A DNA stretch of 64,000 nt from Brachynemurus nebulosus. Its lineage: Eukaryota; Arthropoda; Insecta; Neuroptera; Myrmeleontidae. A program made the translations under genes and the position numbers. Shown here piece by piece: positions 48,927 through 61,057 of this stretch. Location of the stretch: the NCBI GenBank assembly GCA_035578155.1, contig JAPWDM010000003.1:20300916-20364915 (forward strand), in the 5' to 3' direction. Each line of letters opens with the position of its first letter. The first letter of the stretch is position 1. A model generated the notes under the pieces. That model did no database searches. It had not been told where the DNA came from and was given only the letters and a program-made list of their open reading frames with translations.

Positions 48927-50516
48927 CAGGGGTGGAAAAAAAACAGTATTTTTTTTTTTTTAAATTTATAAAACAAACAGTTCAAAATGTTTTAAACAAG
49001 TGTTCCTATGTTTAAAATCATGTTTTTATTAGTTTAATTTAAACATATGTTTTAAACATTTTAAACTTGTTTTAAACAGGTTTAATTCTTTTAATTAAAC
49101 CATATGGAAAAAAACTTTTTGTCTCGAAATGTCTGACTTTTTGCTGTCAGACATTGGCATAAAATAATTACATAATTATGTACTATTAATTTATAATAGG
49201 TGGCATTAATTGGAAACATTTGAATATTTTGTTTGTTGTAAAATTTATAAAACCGTTTGTTGTTTATACGTATTGTTCTGTGTACAATTACAACAAAGAC
49301 GTTTCTGGGAAATTTTATAAAATTTGATCAGTGTTGTCAGATTGGGGGGTTTTCTCTCCAAAATTTAAGAAAGAATTTTTAAATTGCTGGAGGGAATTTT
49401 GGGGGGATAATTTCTTTGGAGGGATTTTTGACTGGAAATTTTCAAACTAGGGGGAATTTGGAGGTTAATTAAATTTCAACCATATATTTGGCATCCTGCT
49501 TAAAAATACTCAAATTCAAAAAACAGTTTCAAATCAAGCACTAAAATTTAAGTGTGTGGTATTGTATTTTAAGACAACGTCAAAAGTCAACAATCACTCC
49601 TAATTTTATTGTTTAAAAAAATATAGTAAACAATTTCTTCGAAATATATTAGAATTATATTTTGCTATAAATTATTTTATTTTATTTTATTATTATTATT
49701 ATTTTTTTTTTTTTGCTTGTCAACTGTATTATTTTTGAAGAGACATTTTTCAAAAAGTTGGTCACTTTAAATATTGGTTATTTTTGGGCTACTCGGACGT
49801 TGCTTACGTATTTCGTGTGCCTTAAATAATTTTTTTTTATTTTTTGGAGGTTTTCTTCCCTAGAATACATTTTTTAGAGGGATTTTTGACTAATGATGAG
49901 TCAATCTGGCAACACTGAATTTGATACATACTGAAATAAAAGAGTTTAAATTACGGTACAAAAAAGTTCAAAATCTTATTGTTATCTTGTTATCTTAATG
50001 CTATCACTAAAGTCACAAATCGACCCCAAAACATTTGATTTAGTAACATAGTTGCATTCGACTGTAGCCTTAGTAGAAAGAGCTGCAATGCTAGTCGCTG
50101 TTTTTCAAGATTTAAATGGAAATACTTAATACAAATTAGTATTTAACATAAAAGAAAGAAAAAAAAACAACAAAATACATACTTAAATAAATTTAGTTTA
50201 AACTAATTAAAAATTTAATTTTCATTTTGTTATTTTATTACTGATGCATATTGGAATAGAACTACCTAATTATTAATTACTAAAGATATAATTAAGCTAT
50301 TTTTTTATTTCAATACATTTTATTTACAACTTAACCGAAAGAATTTAATTTGTTCAGAACCTAGTTTAATATGTAATGTTTTTTATTTGTTTTAAACATA
50401 GTTTAAAACATCGTTTAGAAACACTTTAATTTCAAACATGTTTTATTTAGATTGTGTTTTAAACAGTGTTTAAAACATGTGATTTAAAACACTTTGTTTT
50501 AAACATGCCAACCCTG
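48927..50516. mobile_element. hAT-like element (outer)
   Basis: CAGGGGTGG at the left and inverted CAGGGTTGGCATG at the right are flanked by an 8-bp duplication, CCTAGGAC and CGTAGGAC (7 of 8 match). Dense TTTAAAC/GTTTAAA words fill both subterminal regions (48980-49090, 50385-50505), as is common near hAT ends. The centre is occupied by the hAT MITE at 49329. No transposase. Confidence 0.75.
49329..49917. mobile_element. hAT MITE (inner)
   Basis: CAGTGTTGTCAGATTG and inverted CAGTGTTGCCAGATTG are flanked by a perfect 8-bp duplication, AATTTGAT (49321-49328, 49918-49925). GGGATTTTTGACT words lie near both ends. Non-autonomous, and younger than the hAT it sits in. Confidence 0.85.
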
Positions 50517-50524
50517 CGTAGGAC

Positions 50525-52865
50525 TACTAGAAAATAATTTTCACAGAAGACAAAATATTTTTAACACTATGAAGCCCGAGCACTTTCACAGTAAACTTCC
50601 CCGGAAGCTGGCCGCATTTTTAAAGAAGCTTTATATAAACAAATACGTAAAGTGATGCAACATGTATGTGTAAACATACGTACGTGATACATACATATAT
50701 TTGGCATTCAAATCAATTACAGAAAGTTTAGATAACAAACTGGTAAATATAAATAATAATAAAGAAGACAAATACTTTTATTAGTTTATTATAATAATAT
50801 AAAATATTTTTTATGTATTTGTTTATTTTAAATTTTTTTATAGAAACCAAGAGAGTAGTGTGTGTCGGTGTTTGTGTGAGTACACGTCGGTGTGGTAACA
50901 TCGCACACATAATGCGTAACCAACTAATCAATTCATTATTGATCGCGATCGGCCTCTGCGGTTTCTTTTGATTATTTTCGGATGCCGAAAACGTGGGACT
51001 GAAAGTGTTATTCTGGTGACATCAACTTTACTAAAATTTTTCGATGCCTCAAAAACCATAAGTGAAATGATTGAACGATGAAATTGGTAACGATTATAAG
51101 GTTTTCGAAATCTTTATTTTCATTTTTACCAGAATTGGACACATACAGTTACTAGAAAAAAGACTTCTGTCGAATCAGTCATATTTCTAAAACGAATTTC
51201 GTCATTTTTGTAGCAAAAATGATAATTTTAGATCCAAATTACCGTAATTTAACCAATTATACATATTTATTGAAATCACTTCAAACAAGACTGGAACTTG
51301 AGAAAAAAATTTTTTTAACTTGATGACGTCATCAAGTTTTCTAAAATTTTCAGTGTTGTAAAAACTGTAAATGAAATAACGAAATGATAAAATTGGCAGA
51401 AAATTATAGATTTTCAAAGTGGTTCTTGCAATGCTAGTATTATTTTTTTTTTTTTTTAATTTGAAATATTAATGACAGTAATATGGAAGCTTGAAAAAAA
51501 TGTGGTTTCTTTTTGAGAGTTGGATCGGCTCTTATGTGGTTCTTACGATTGTGTAAAGACCTACTTCAAAAGATGTTAGGTCCTGCGGTTTTGTGAAGAA
51601 AAATAATAAACGAATACTTACCTAAGTAAAACCAAAACAGTCTGTTTATGTTACATAGATATATTTTTCTGTATAATATACAATGTGATCGTATAGAAAC
51701 CTTTAGATAATTCCAAATTTTTTTTTTTTATTTTTATTCATCAATTATATTTTTGAAAATAAATTTTTTGGAAATTTTCATATTACACGAATTAAAATTA
51801 GGTCTAAGATTGTTATATTGTCCCGCATTGACTAGTGAAAAAATGGGCCGCCTTATACTTGACTAAAATTAAGAAATTACTCTAAATGCGTTTTTTCTTC
51901 GCATTAATTAAATCCTTTTTTCTATTTTTGATAAATTTTGTGAAAATCATCAAAAAATATTCAATTTTAAATAAAAAAAATTAGGAGGTAGAACGGCTCA
52001 TTGTACTAATATAACAATTTAAAAACAAACAAACGTGCCAACTTTTCTAGAAAATTTTAACAACTTAAAGACAATGTTATTCGTATCAGCTTGTACATTT
52101 GTATGTAAAATATAACAAGGTAAATATGTGTAAAGATGCGTAAACGTACCTCCCGGAAATTATCTTGTGTCTCATTCTATTCCATTCTGATAGTCGTACG
52201 ATTAAATAAAATAATATTATTTTCGTTTGTGATTAATTTATTTGATTTTTCCCATTTTACTCTCGGTTTATTTTCATTTATTAAAATGTCTTTTTTGGAA
52301 TTTATTATAGACGTTTCATCAAGTGAATAAATTTTGGGGAAGGATCATGCGTAAATCAATCAGGAGATTATTTCGGCAAATTGTTTTAGAAGGAAATAAA
52401 AGTGACGGAGACTTTTGAAGGTGAACATGTTTGTCCTAAAATAGTATGGGCAGAATTTTTTAAGAAAGTTAGAAATTCTTACAATCCTGAAGCAAAAAAA
52501 CTGTCAAACATTTTTGCTGAAATATAAAATGTCGAAAAATGGAAACTTACTATACTACACAAGACGGTTGAGTCTTAATCCTTCCTCCTCCCAAAAAGAC
52601 AAAAGGCATTAAAAGTGCTGTTTTCTTGTCATTTTTTTTTTTCGTCTAATATTTTCTTGCATTCAAATTAATTTAAAAATCTGATATTTTGTACTTAATA
52701 AATAAGTTTCTGTGGTTTCCTCATTTTTATAGATCTACCACAACTAAGAGAACCTCTACGAAAAATCTCTATTAGATGGATATATAAGTATTTATGAATG
52801 ATAGCCAAAACAAGCAATAAAAAGATTATTCCGCTCAAATGTTACAAAGAATCAAAATTTATTTT
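50525..52865. other. AT-rich block without a gene
   Basis: A loosely repeated block lies at 51040-51420, with ATGACGTCATCAAGTTTTCT and AATGATAAAATTGGCA-like words (the first also near 23950). The other frames are AT-driven. No RNA gene was seen. Confidence 0.45.
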
Positions 52866-52869
52866 GCTA

Positions 52870-53035
52870 TTTTAGTGATCCTTAATTACTATGACTTTAC
52901 TACCCAGTGGTCCAGAATCACTATGCCCTAACTACCCAGTAATCCATAATCACTGTAATCTTACTACTCAGTGATCTATACAATCCTTACTATCCAATGG
53001 TCAATAATCACTATGATCTTACTACCCAGGTTCCG
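52870..53035. repeat. Minisatellite, ~31-35-bp unit
   Basis: Four to five units with consensus CTTACTACCCAGTGGTCCAG and AATCACTATG. It is recognisably the same design as the array at 1264-1455 (TTACTAC, GGTnCAGAATC, CTRT). Confidence 0.75.
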
Positions 53036-53442
53036 TCTAGTTATTTGTTTTGAAGTCTTTTTGAATTTCTAATACCTTGGCTTTAACTCTAAACTCATAT
53101 TAACTTCTCTCATAATGCAATAGTATTTGATGAAAAATTTCCAGGATCGTGGACAGCCTAATATAATATAGCTTATGTCGGCCTGGAATTGTTTAGCTTC
53201 CCGACAGTAGAAATAGTTTTCAAGATCGGTTGGGTAGGTAATTTTAGAGCTTCTGGGTCCCCAGGCCCCTGATGGATAAAACATTAAAACATTTTAATTT
53301 CCTAGGCATATAAAGCATATTTTGTGCCGCTTAATAAATTTAAATTCTAGTATTCGTATTCAACTTGTACAAGTTGACCATTTGAGTTATATAAATATGT
53401 GAAGAGACTGTTAGACCTGGCAATCGGTTTCGGTAGTCGGAT

Positions 53443-54146
53443 CAGAGGCTTAATAAGCGGGCGGGAGGAATGGCCCCCGCCAGGGGCATCGAAGTAAGGG
53501 GGCGCCGCCGCGACGGTTTCGCTTTATCGTCTAAAATATCACGTGATTTTGATACTAAGAACATTGAAAAAATTACTAAGAAACATAGACTGAGATAAAA
53601 TAACAATTAACATAATTATATGGCTACACTGGCTGTAGTATTAAGCTAAGAAATATAATGTTGATTCAAAATTCGACCATTTACCCAACGTAGTACAAGA
53701 TTTATGGAAAACAAACAAAAATTCCACCGAATCCAAGATATCGGAATATATCTAGACTGAACAGAAATAAATTTATTATTTTATCGCATTCGTTGGAATT
53801 TTTGATTGCTTTCCATAAATCCTGTCTTCCTAAACGTTGGGTAGATAGTCGAATTTTGAATCAACAAAAAGATTTCTAGCATTTCTACTTTTTGGGAAAC
53901 AAAACTGGGCATCGTTATCGCATAATTCCGTGAAGTTTGATAAATCGTGCCCAAAAGCCAAGGTGGCTGTAGTTTGCGCAAAAGATGAGAGGAGACGTAT
54001 GACATGATTGTGGGTAGGGGGCGGCTTTTTTAAGTTACTGCCCCCCCCCCTCTTGTTATCAAAGAGGAGGCGCCATTTTCAAGTTTCATCAGGGGCATCA
54101 CTTTCAAGTCTGGCCAGGAGCGCCAGTCACCTCAGCTACGGCACTG
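53443..54146. mobile_element. hAT-like MITE with central inverted repeat
   Basis: CAGAGGCTTAATAAG at the left and GCTACGGCACTG at the right are flanked by a perfect 8-bp duplication, AGTCGGAT (53435-53442, 54147-54154). Inside, TTGATTCAAAATTCGAC (from 53662) pairs with GTCGAATTTTGAATCAA near 53850, with ~75-bp arms. GC-rich GGGGGCGCC words lie near both ends. No transposase. Confidence 0.8.
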
Positions 54147-54838
54147 AGTCGGATTAAAAAATTGGACGTCCGCAACCAACCTGAAACGTATTACCAGAAT
54201 AAAAATAAAACATTTTTCCCGCATTGCAAAAAAGTTTTCAAAAAATAAACAAAAAATATTATTACGTAATCGAATAGCTTCCTAAAAGTTCACTTCACGT
54301 AATATGATTAAATTCACTCAACTTTCACCTCTCTTTATTCAATCATAATTTCAATATATCAAAATGAAAAAAGAGATAAAAGTATACGCCACATTATATC
54401 TATCACGTTTAGTGCTTAGAAAAAGAAGTGCAAAATTAATGAGAAATAGATTTATATCTATTTTGAGCTAAAGCATATTTTTCCAATCTTTCCCGTTCAA
54501 TATGCATAATAGAATATGCAAATATTATAACAAGCGTATCTACACCATATACTCTATGAGACATACTAACGTGCTGGTGATGTATGATTTAAAATAAAAC
54601 TATGATAATAAAAATAATAAGAGGAAAATGGTTAAAAGAAAAATAAAAGCGAAAAATGAAAATATACTTTAACATTTTTGTTTTTATAGAACGATCACTA
54701 TACTACACGACAAATCTAAATGTGTTTCAATATCACACTTAAAAAATACATAACATGTTAAGTCTTGATGACACGCACATAGATATAATCGCCAATCAAC
54801 AATTATTCTGGATCAAAACTATGGGGGGGAGGTAGTCC

Positions 54839-55230
54839 CAGAGGCGTAGCGAACATAACTGGCGTCCGGTGCGTGACACTTTCATTGCGCCCCCCTTTAC
54901 TTCCAAAATTTTAAAAATTTTAGATAGTGGAAGGGTGTATTTAAAATTTCGGAAAAAATTTTTTCTCGTAGTATATTAAATTTTTCCCTAAAAGTTGCCT
55001 AACGACCTTTTTTTCCCAGTAATTTGTGTGTGTGTCTATATATTTGAAATCATAACCTGGAAGTAATTTCGTAATTTTCCTACACTTTCACGTACACAGC
55101 GAAATTCTAATGACAAACACAACAAAAAAATTTAAAGTAATAGCGTCCCTCCTATTAGCTTTTGGCGCCCCTCTCAAAGTGGCGCCCGGATCATTATAGT
55201 ACCCCTTGCACCCCCCTCGCTACGCCACTG
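54839..55230. mobile_element. hAT-like MITE with CAGAGGCGTAGCGA ends
   Basis: CAGAGGCGTAGCGA and inverted CAGTGGCGTAGCGA are flanked by a perfect 8-bp duplication, GGTAGTCC (54831-54838, 55231-55238). The CAGNGGCGTAGC terminus is a widespread hAT type. The flanks belong to the dispersed family also seen at 8.9, 10.3 and 20.6 kb. Confidence 0.85.
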
Positions 55231-55935
55231 GGTAGTCCAGATCTGGTACAACAGATATCTCATATTGTGAGATATCATTTAAAAGAGCTACCTCTAGGGG
55301 TTTTAAAAATTTTCTTACAGTGGTCTTAATAATATAATTTAGCTAACAGTTTAGCTAAAAATGACTTGTCTCACCTCGTCGAGCTAAAATTTTTACTTTC
55401 ACAGGGTTAGAAATGACTATTACATTTGGTAATATAATAATTGCTGAAAAAAGCAAAATATTTTAAATCACGAGGGGAAACACAGTAACAGGTAACGTAT
55501 TTACTAATGTTTCAGCACAATATGGGAAAATTCATGCACTTTTCAGTTATTATAAGCAAATTTAGCTCATGATAAAGCTATTACGATCTTCTAACTTTTC
55601 AAAATTTTTTAAATTACATTGGCGTTTAATAAAAAAATTTTCCATACATATTTAGTTACCATTTTAGGATGACACCATGCAGATTCCAGCTAAATATTGA
55701 CGAAACATTTGCACTATAGTGTTAAAAATGTCGTAAAATTTTAAATAAGCGAGACAAATTTCCATTTTTTTTAAATTTTTTTAGAATTGGAAATAGATTT
55801 TTGAAGTAAGTAAAACAGAGTTGTGTGTAATCTTTCACGAGGTTGGAAGAAATAAATTATAGGTAATAAAAAAATAGTTTGGACAGTAAAAAATTTTAGA
55901 CACCACTGGATTATAATCATAGACCAGTGAACATA

Positions 55936-56717
55936 CACGGAGAGAAAAATCATTTAATTTTTGTAGATAAAACTTCAGAAAAATTACCATGCTCTCTTAT
56001 AATACGTGCGCGATCGACGACCAACGATAGTTTAATTCTTGTTGTCGTACTCTTTCATTTCCGCATCTGACCCGCAACTTTATGTTGCTTGGGCGATACC
56101 TGTAAAAACTTCGAACCTGTAAGGCTTTATGATGCATACAAAAATGATTGCCAACAATATATTCTAATACTAAAATAGTGAAGTAACAATTAATTAATGA
56201 ACGGTTTAAAATGAATAAACGATTAAACGGTGACATCCCCGTCCTCTAACACAGTGTATTGAATACTGCTTACTGCTTGTAAGACAGTCTAATGGATCAA
56301 GGTGCTTGGTCCGACCCGTCCGACCAAGTTGGTCCTCCAAACCTATGGTTGGCTATGTGACTTGCTGTGAGTGAGGTACATTTTAACAACGTTCACAACA
56401 AACACAACCTTCTTTCTATTTTTTTCTTTCTACTATTAGCAGATAGCATTTCAAATATTATAATACAGCATGGCAATTTTTGTAAGAAAAACAATTAAAA
56501 AATATTTTTTGTCGGCAATGGAACTTTTTACGCTTTTTACTGTGCTGTTTTACAAATTTTACGGAACTAGTATTACGGAAACAATATTTTATCCTTTAAA
56601 TTTTCTATGATTAATTATAATTTTTATATTTTTACCGTACAAAATTGAATATGTTCGCCTTTTACACGTCGTTGTAGTGCAGAGCACAGTAATTTTCATA
56701 TGAATTTTCTCTCCGTG
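55936..56717. mobile_element. TA-flanked MITE with CACGGAGAGAAAA ends
   Basis: CACGGAGAGAAAAA at the left is inverted at the right (TTTTCTCTCCGTG) with TA on both sides. The CAC..AGAAAA design and TA target resemble the 3.7-kb element at 43714. Frames across it have no domain. Confidence 0.7.
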
Positions 56718-56719
56718 TA

Positions 56720-58154
56720 GTATATTATATAACATATAGATTGAACGTATCAATGAATAAATGAGACCTTCAGATACGCTTAAGATACGATTAACTACTA
56801 CTCTGTTATATTCTAATTAATGCAGTAACCGTAGTGCTCGTAGTAACAATTTTTAGTGCCTTTTCAAATAATTGGAAAAAATACTGCAAAATTTTGAGAA
56901 AAAGAATGATATTGGCTTAATTTCTAAATACGTATATGTATACAAATTATATCAAAAATATGGTTCCGTTTACTGAAAAATAGACAGCACATTATGTTCC
57001 TCATGCCACACTCCGCGAGGTGCTTCAATAAAGTAGCTTATAAATCCTTGTAAATTCAATGGCCTATGATTGTAGTGTATCAAGACCAATCGATAAATTA
57101 TTGAAATTTAGCATAAAATCACAATATAATTATTAAACAATTAAATCTTTACATTTAGATGCAATATAAATATAAAAAATTTTCATTAAATAATTTAATA
57201 CGACGTTATAATATTTACCTTTACCTGTACACCTGAAACCGACTCCAATCCTCATCACTCCACGCATATTAAAAATACGATATTTTCATAATATTCCATA
57301 ATTATATTAAAAGCTCTTAGCAACCAACTATATAACGCTATCTTTATGTAAGTACCTACAAGCATTTTATATATAGCCGAGGTATTTAAAAATTTAAAAT
57401 ATAGCTTAAAATGAAAATTAGCTCAATAAATATATTAAATAAAATAATGTATTTAAATATTTAAAGTGTTGTACTATTTTAAGGGAGTTTATTATCAAGT
57501 TTGTTCTATTTAATATAATATACCGTATATACCGATGAAGCTGTATGAGTGGGAACGTCTCATATTTACCTGAATGAAGTGCTCGTCTTTTATAGCATTG
57601 TGCCACATTTAAAAATTTCCCAATGGATGGTTATAAATAAAATGGATGTATACAGAGTGTTTGAGTGATTTTTCAATGGATAGAAGTTAAAAAATATATG
57701 TGTTTGACAAATCTTAGTCGAGAACAGAATCAAAATTCAAAATGGAATATTTACTACCAACAAGAGTAGTATCAAACAAGCCTTCGTTTAGAAATTAAAT
57801 ACCCAAAAATTTACCAAAAACAGCGTGTATCATATGTATATCAGTTAGTTAGTATTATATCTGCAACAGTGACGTGTAGCTTAGTAGTTGTGAAATCCAT
57901 ATAATTATTATATAATTACAATAAAATCCATAAGCTTGTTGGCTTATAGTTGTGAAATCCATATAATATGTTACGAAAATTGAAGAACTCCTTACGAAAT
58001 TATTTGCGTACAGTAAGCAAATTCTACCTGCTAGCTAAACATAAACCAATGACTTTAAATACAACAAGTAAAAAACAAACTTTATTTAAGACTACCACGG
58101 AATAGCTTACTTATTGTAAAAATACTGCGTAAACTATGTTTTACATACAGCTGT
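56720..58154. other. AT-rich sequence, nothing recognised
   Basis: A short direct duplication TAGTTGTGAAATCCATATAA occurs at about 57891 and 57946. Otherwise I see no gene, RNA or element ends. Confidence 0.45.
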
Positions 58155-58637
58155 ACCATAGTATTTTATTCAACGAGCTGGTAATGATAGCTATTACTCA
58201 CGAATATGAAATTGTGACACGAGCCGAGTGTCGTAATGCATCTGAGTGAGTAATAAATAGCCATTGCAAGCGAGAAGGATACGATATTTTTTCTACGAAT
58301 TTTTTCCTTTTTGATATAAATAAAATTGAAAATAAATTTTAAATCAAAAGAGTAAAATTTTTATTCTATTTCTAATTTCATTAAATGATTGTATAATATG
58401 TACATATGGAAACGATGAAAACAAAATATAAACTACTTTGTTAACTTGCACGTTACCAAGCAACATATATTAAATTAAAATTTGATACATATATTATACA
58501 AAAAACAAATGCCAGCCCATTGAATAATGGTTAATACGGTGATTTCATTAGTCGAAAGGTATTGAGTAATGATTATTCCTCCACACCTTTGAATAATTCT
58601 CAACAATTAACGGATATGTAATGCGTGTGCTCTTCAA
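58155..58637 (+). repeat. Dispersed ~480-bp repeat, partner of 25.4 kb
   Basis: Reverse complement of 25368-25848, with GATAGCTATTACTCACGAAT, GTGTCGTAATGCATCTGAGT and CATTGCAAGCGAGAAGG among the shared words. It lies directly left of the pogo-like element. Confidence 0.7.
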
Positions 58638-58659
58638 AAATTTTTACTGCAAATACGTA

Positions 58660-59589
58660 GGGTAAGTGCGGGCGAGATGCCGCAGTAGCCATAGTTCGTC
58701 CGTTGATTGATAGAATGCGCTATTAATGGATTATATGTTTAAAATAAGTTAATTATTTAAGCTGTATATGGTAACATTTGTGATTAGTCCATCAGTTTAG
58801 TAATTATCCAACATTTTATTATTGAAAACTAAGTTTTTTAACATAATATTTTATCAAGCATTTAATTCATTAGAATATAAGAATGTATATTTCATTGTTT
58901 TAATGAAAATGAGTTTTGTTATTAATTTAGGTATATTTTAAAAGTACTGAATAAAATTTTAGGTTAGACTTCCGCACTATGCTTGCTATAGCAACATGCG
59001 GCATCCATCCCAACAAAAAGGAGAGATGCCGCATTTAAAGTTGGTGTAAATGCCGCATCATATTACATGTAAAAAACATAGACTTACACCTTAATTATGC
59101 AATTTTTTTGGACTGTAAATTATGCCACGTAAATATAAAAGATCTATTAACTGGATCAGGAAGAGCTCTCATATTAGTGAAGATAATGAATATAATGATG
59201 ATTGCGTGTATGTTGAATGTTTTCAAAAGTGCTCAGAAACAAAGAAAGTTGACTGGTTAAGATGTATAAAGTGCCAAAAATGGTTACATATGGCATGCAT
59301 CATGTATGGAGATGTGTGTAATACGCAAAATTTTTAATATGAACTATGCCGCGTCTCACCTACTTTGATGCGGCATCTCTCCTATAGGTGTGGGAGAGAC
59401 GCCGCTTTGCAGGCTCTACAAAAATGTTAATTATGAATCCCTTATTACTCAAAATTTAAAACTATTTATAAATAATTTTAAAGAGCAATGTTTACATTTA
59501 TTGTGTACCAAATTTCAAATCAATTAAATGCATACTTTAAGAATTATCAAGTGTTTTCAAAATGTGCGGAATCTCTCCCGCATTCACCC
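58660..59589 (+). mobile_element. Pogo-like element, internally deleted
   Basis: GGGTAAGTGCGGGCGAGATG and inverted GGGTGAATGCGGGAGAGATT are flanked by TA (58658-58659, 59590-59591). The terminal word GAGATGCCGCA or its inverse recurs near 59024, 59049, 59364 and 59391. It encodes a short relic with a pogo-type N terminus and a Cys/His tail. Non-autonomous. Confidence 0.75.
59122..59337 (+). pseudogene. Deleted pogo-type transposase remnant (HTH start plus Cys/His finger)
   Basis: A 71-codon frame begins MPRKYKRSINW, like the start of many insect pogo/Tigger transposases, whose N terminus leads into a psq-type helix-turn-helix. It then jumps to an acidic linker and a finger (C33, C37, W45, C48, C51, W54, H56, C59), matching the WIxCxxCxxWxHxxC tail that follows the DDE region in some pogo-like proteins. 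The DNA-binding helices and whole catalytic core are missing, a typical internal deletion. It lies between TA-flanked TIRs, which supports the assignment. It could be translated as a small zinc-finger peptide, but nothing shows that. The family assignment is from memory of the motifs, not from a search. Confidence 0.6.
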
Positions 59590-61057
59590 TATCTGCAAAT
59601 ACACTTTTCTTAATTTTTATATTACATTAAAACCTGTACATGTACTTAACACCAAAATTTTACATTTTGCTTTTAATAAATTTCAATTTCTATATAATTT
59701 TAATGTATTGTATATTCATACAAAATTTAAATTATTTATCTTGAATTTCATGTGAGTCTTCGATAAAGTATAGTACGTAACTCGGTTGTAAAGTATCTTA
59801 CACACTCACTCAATTACGCACACTGCGCGACTTACGTAACTTTTTCGTTCGTATTTAATATATATTTTACAACCTCTATGACTTAATATATAATTACCAT
59901 GAAATTGCTTCTTTATTTTCAAAGTTCTTGATTACACTTATAATAACATGAAGAAAAGACATCATAGCACCTTTCAAAAGAAATTATAACCTCGTACAAT
60001 TTTAAAGGTATGCATTCCGAAACGAGCCTGCTAGAGGTACTTTGCTAGTATTTATTTCGGCTTTTAAACGAAGAACTAGAGAAATATTTCACTGATTCTA
60101 GTAACAGTGACTTAGCATACTTGCAACTCATAATTAAAAGTCCGAAGAAATATTCAATTACAGGAGGAAATAATATAGCCTATCTGTAGAAAACATTCAA
60201 AAGTTCTGATAAACACCAGTGAAGTTAGCAGCTACATTTACCTGATGCTGACAAGTAAAAAAATTATGTTGGATAGATTCGGTAATGCGTTCAAACTGTT
60301 TAAACAGTTGCTAGTATTTGGACGACATCCTTTTCAGTCTTCTCTTGAACCAATTGCTCGATTGCTTCCATTTTAGTTACGGCACTGCGTATAAGTATAA
60401 ACCTTAAAATAAAAGATGGGGAATAATATCTGCAAATCTAAGCAAGAAAATTATTTCAGGCCCAATTATGCTGGATACTGGTGTACTGACTTACTCAATA
60501 ATTTCTATAATTTGAATAAACTAATTCGTACAAATACGGAATATGGACGAATCAGGCTATACTTTTATATGTCATTTCATATAGGGTAAACGGTATAGTT
60601 ATTGGACATTGACAGTTATTGGACAAGACATTCTCTTTTGGAGATTATAAGGCTTATATAGTAAAGCAAACTTCCTAATTTTTTAGTTAAACAGAACCCT
60701 CTAGTATATATTTTTAGAAAATGCGTTCTAAGTTAACCATAATTTACAGAAACCTGTAACTACGTCATTCTTAGCGTGGTCTTAGGTAGTTCGTTAAAAA
60801 AGTTTACTACGTCTAGTGAGTGACAAGGCTAGAATCATTTAATAATATCCTACTAAATTGTAAATCATCGTAAAGGGTTGATCAAAGAGTGGACAAAGGC
60901 TGTGTACATGATATAGGACTTGTGGATTGTGGAAATACGCCAGAAATTAATAAATGCAATTTTTGTCCAATAACTGTATTTTTCAACACGCACAACTTTA
61001 ATATTTTTTTTCAGGACTTACCAATATGTAATATGAAAGTTTTAAATTGTACATTAA

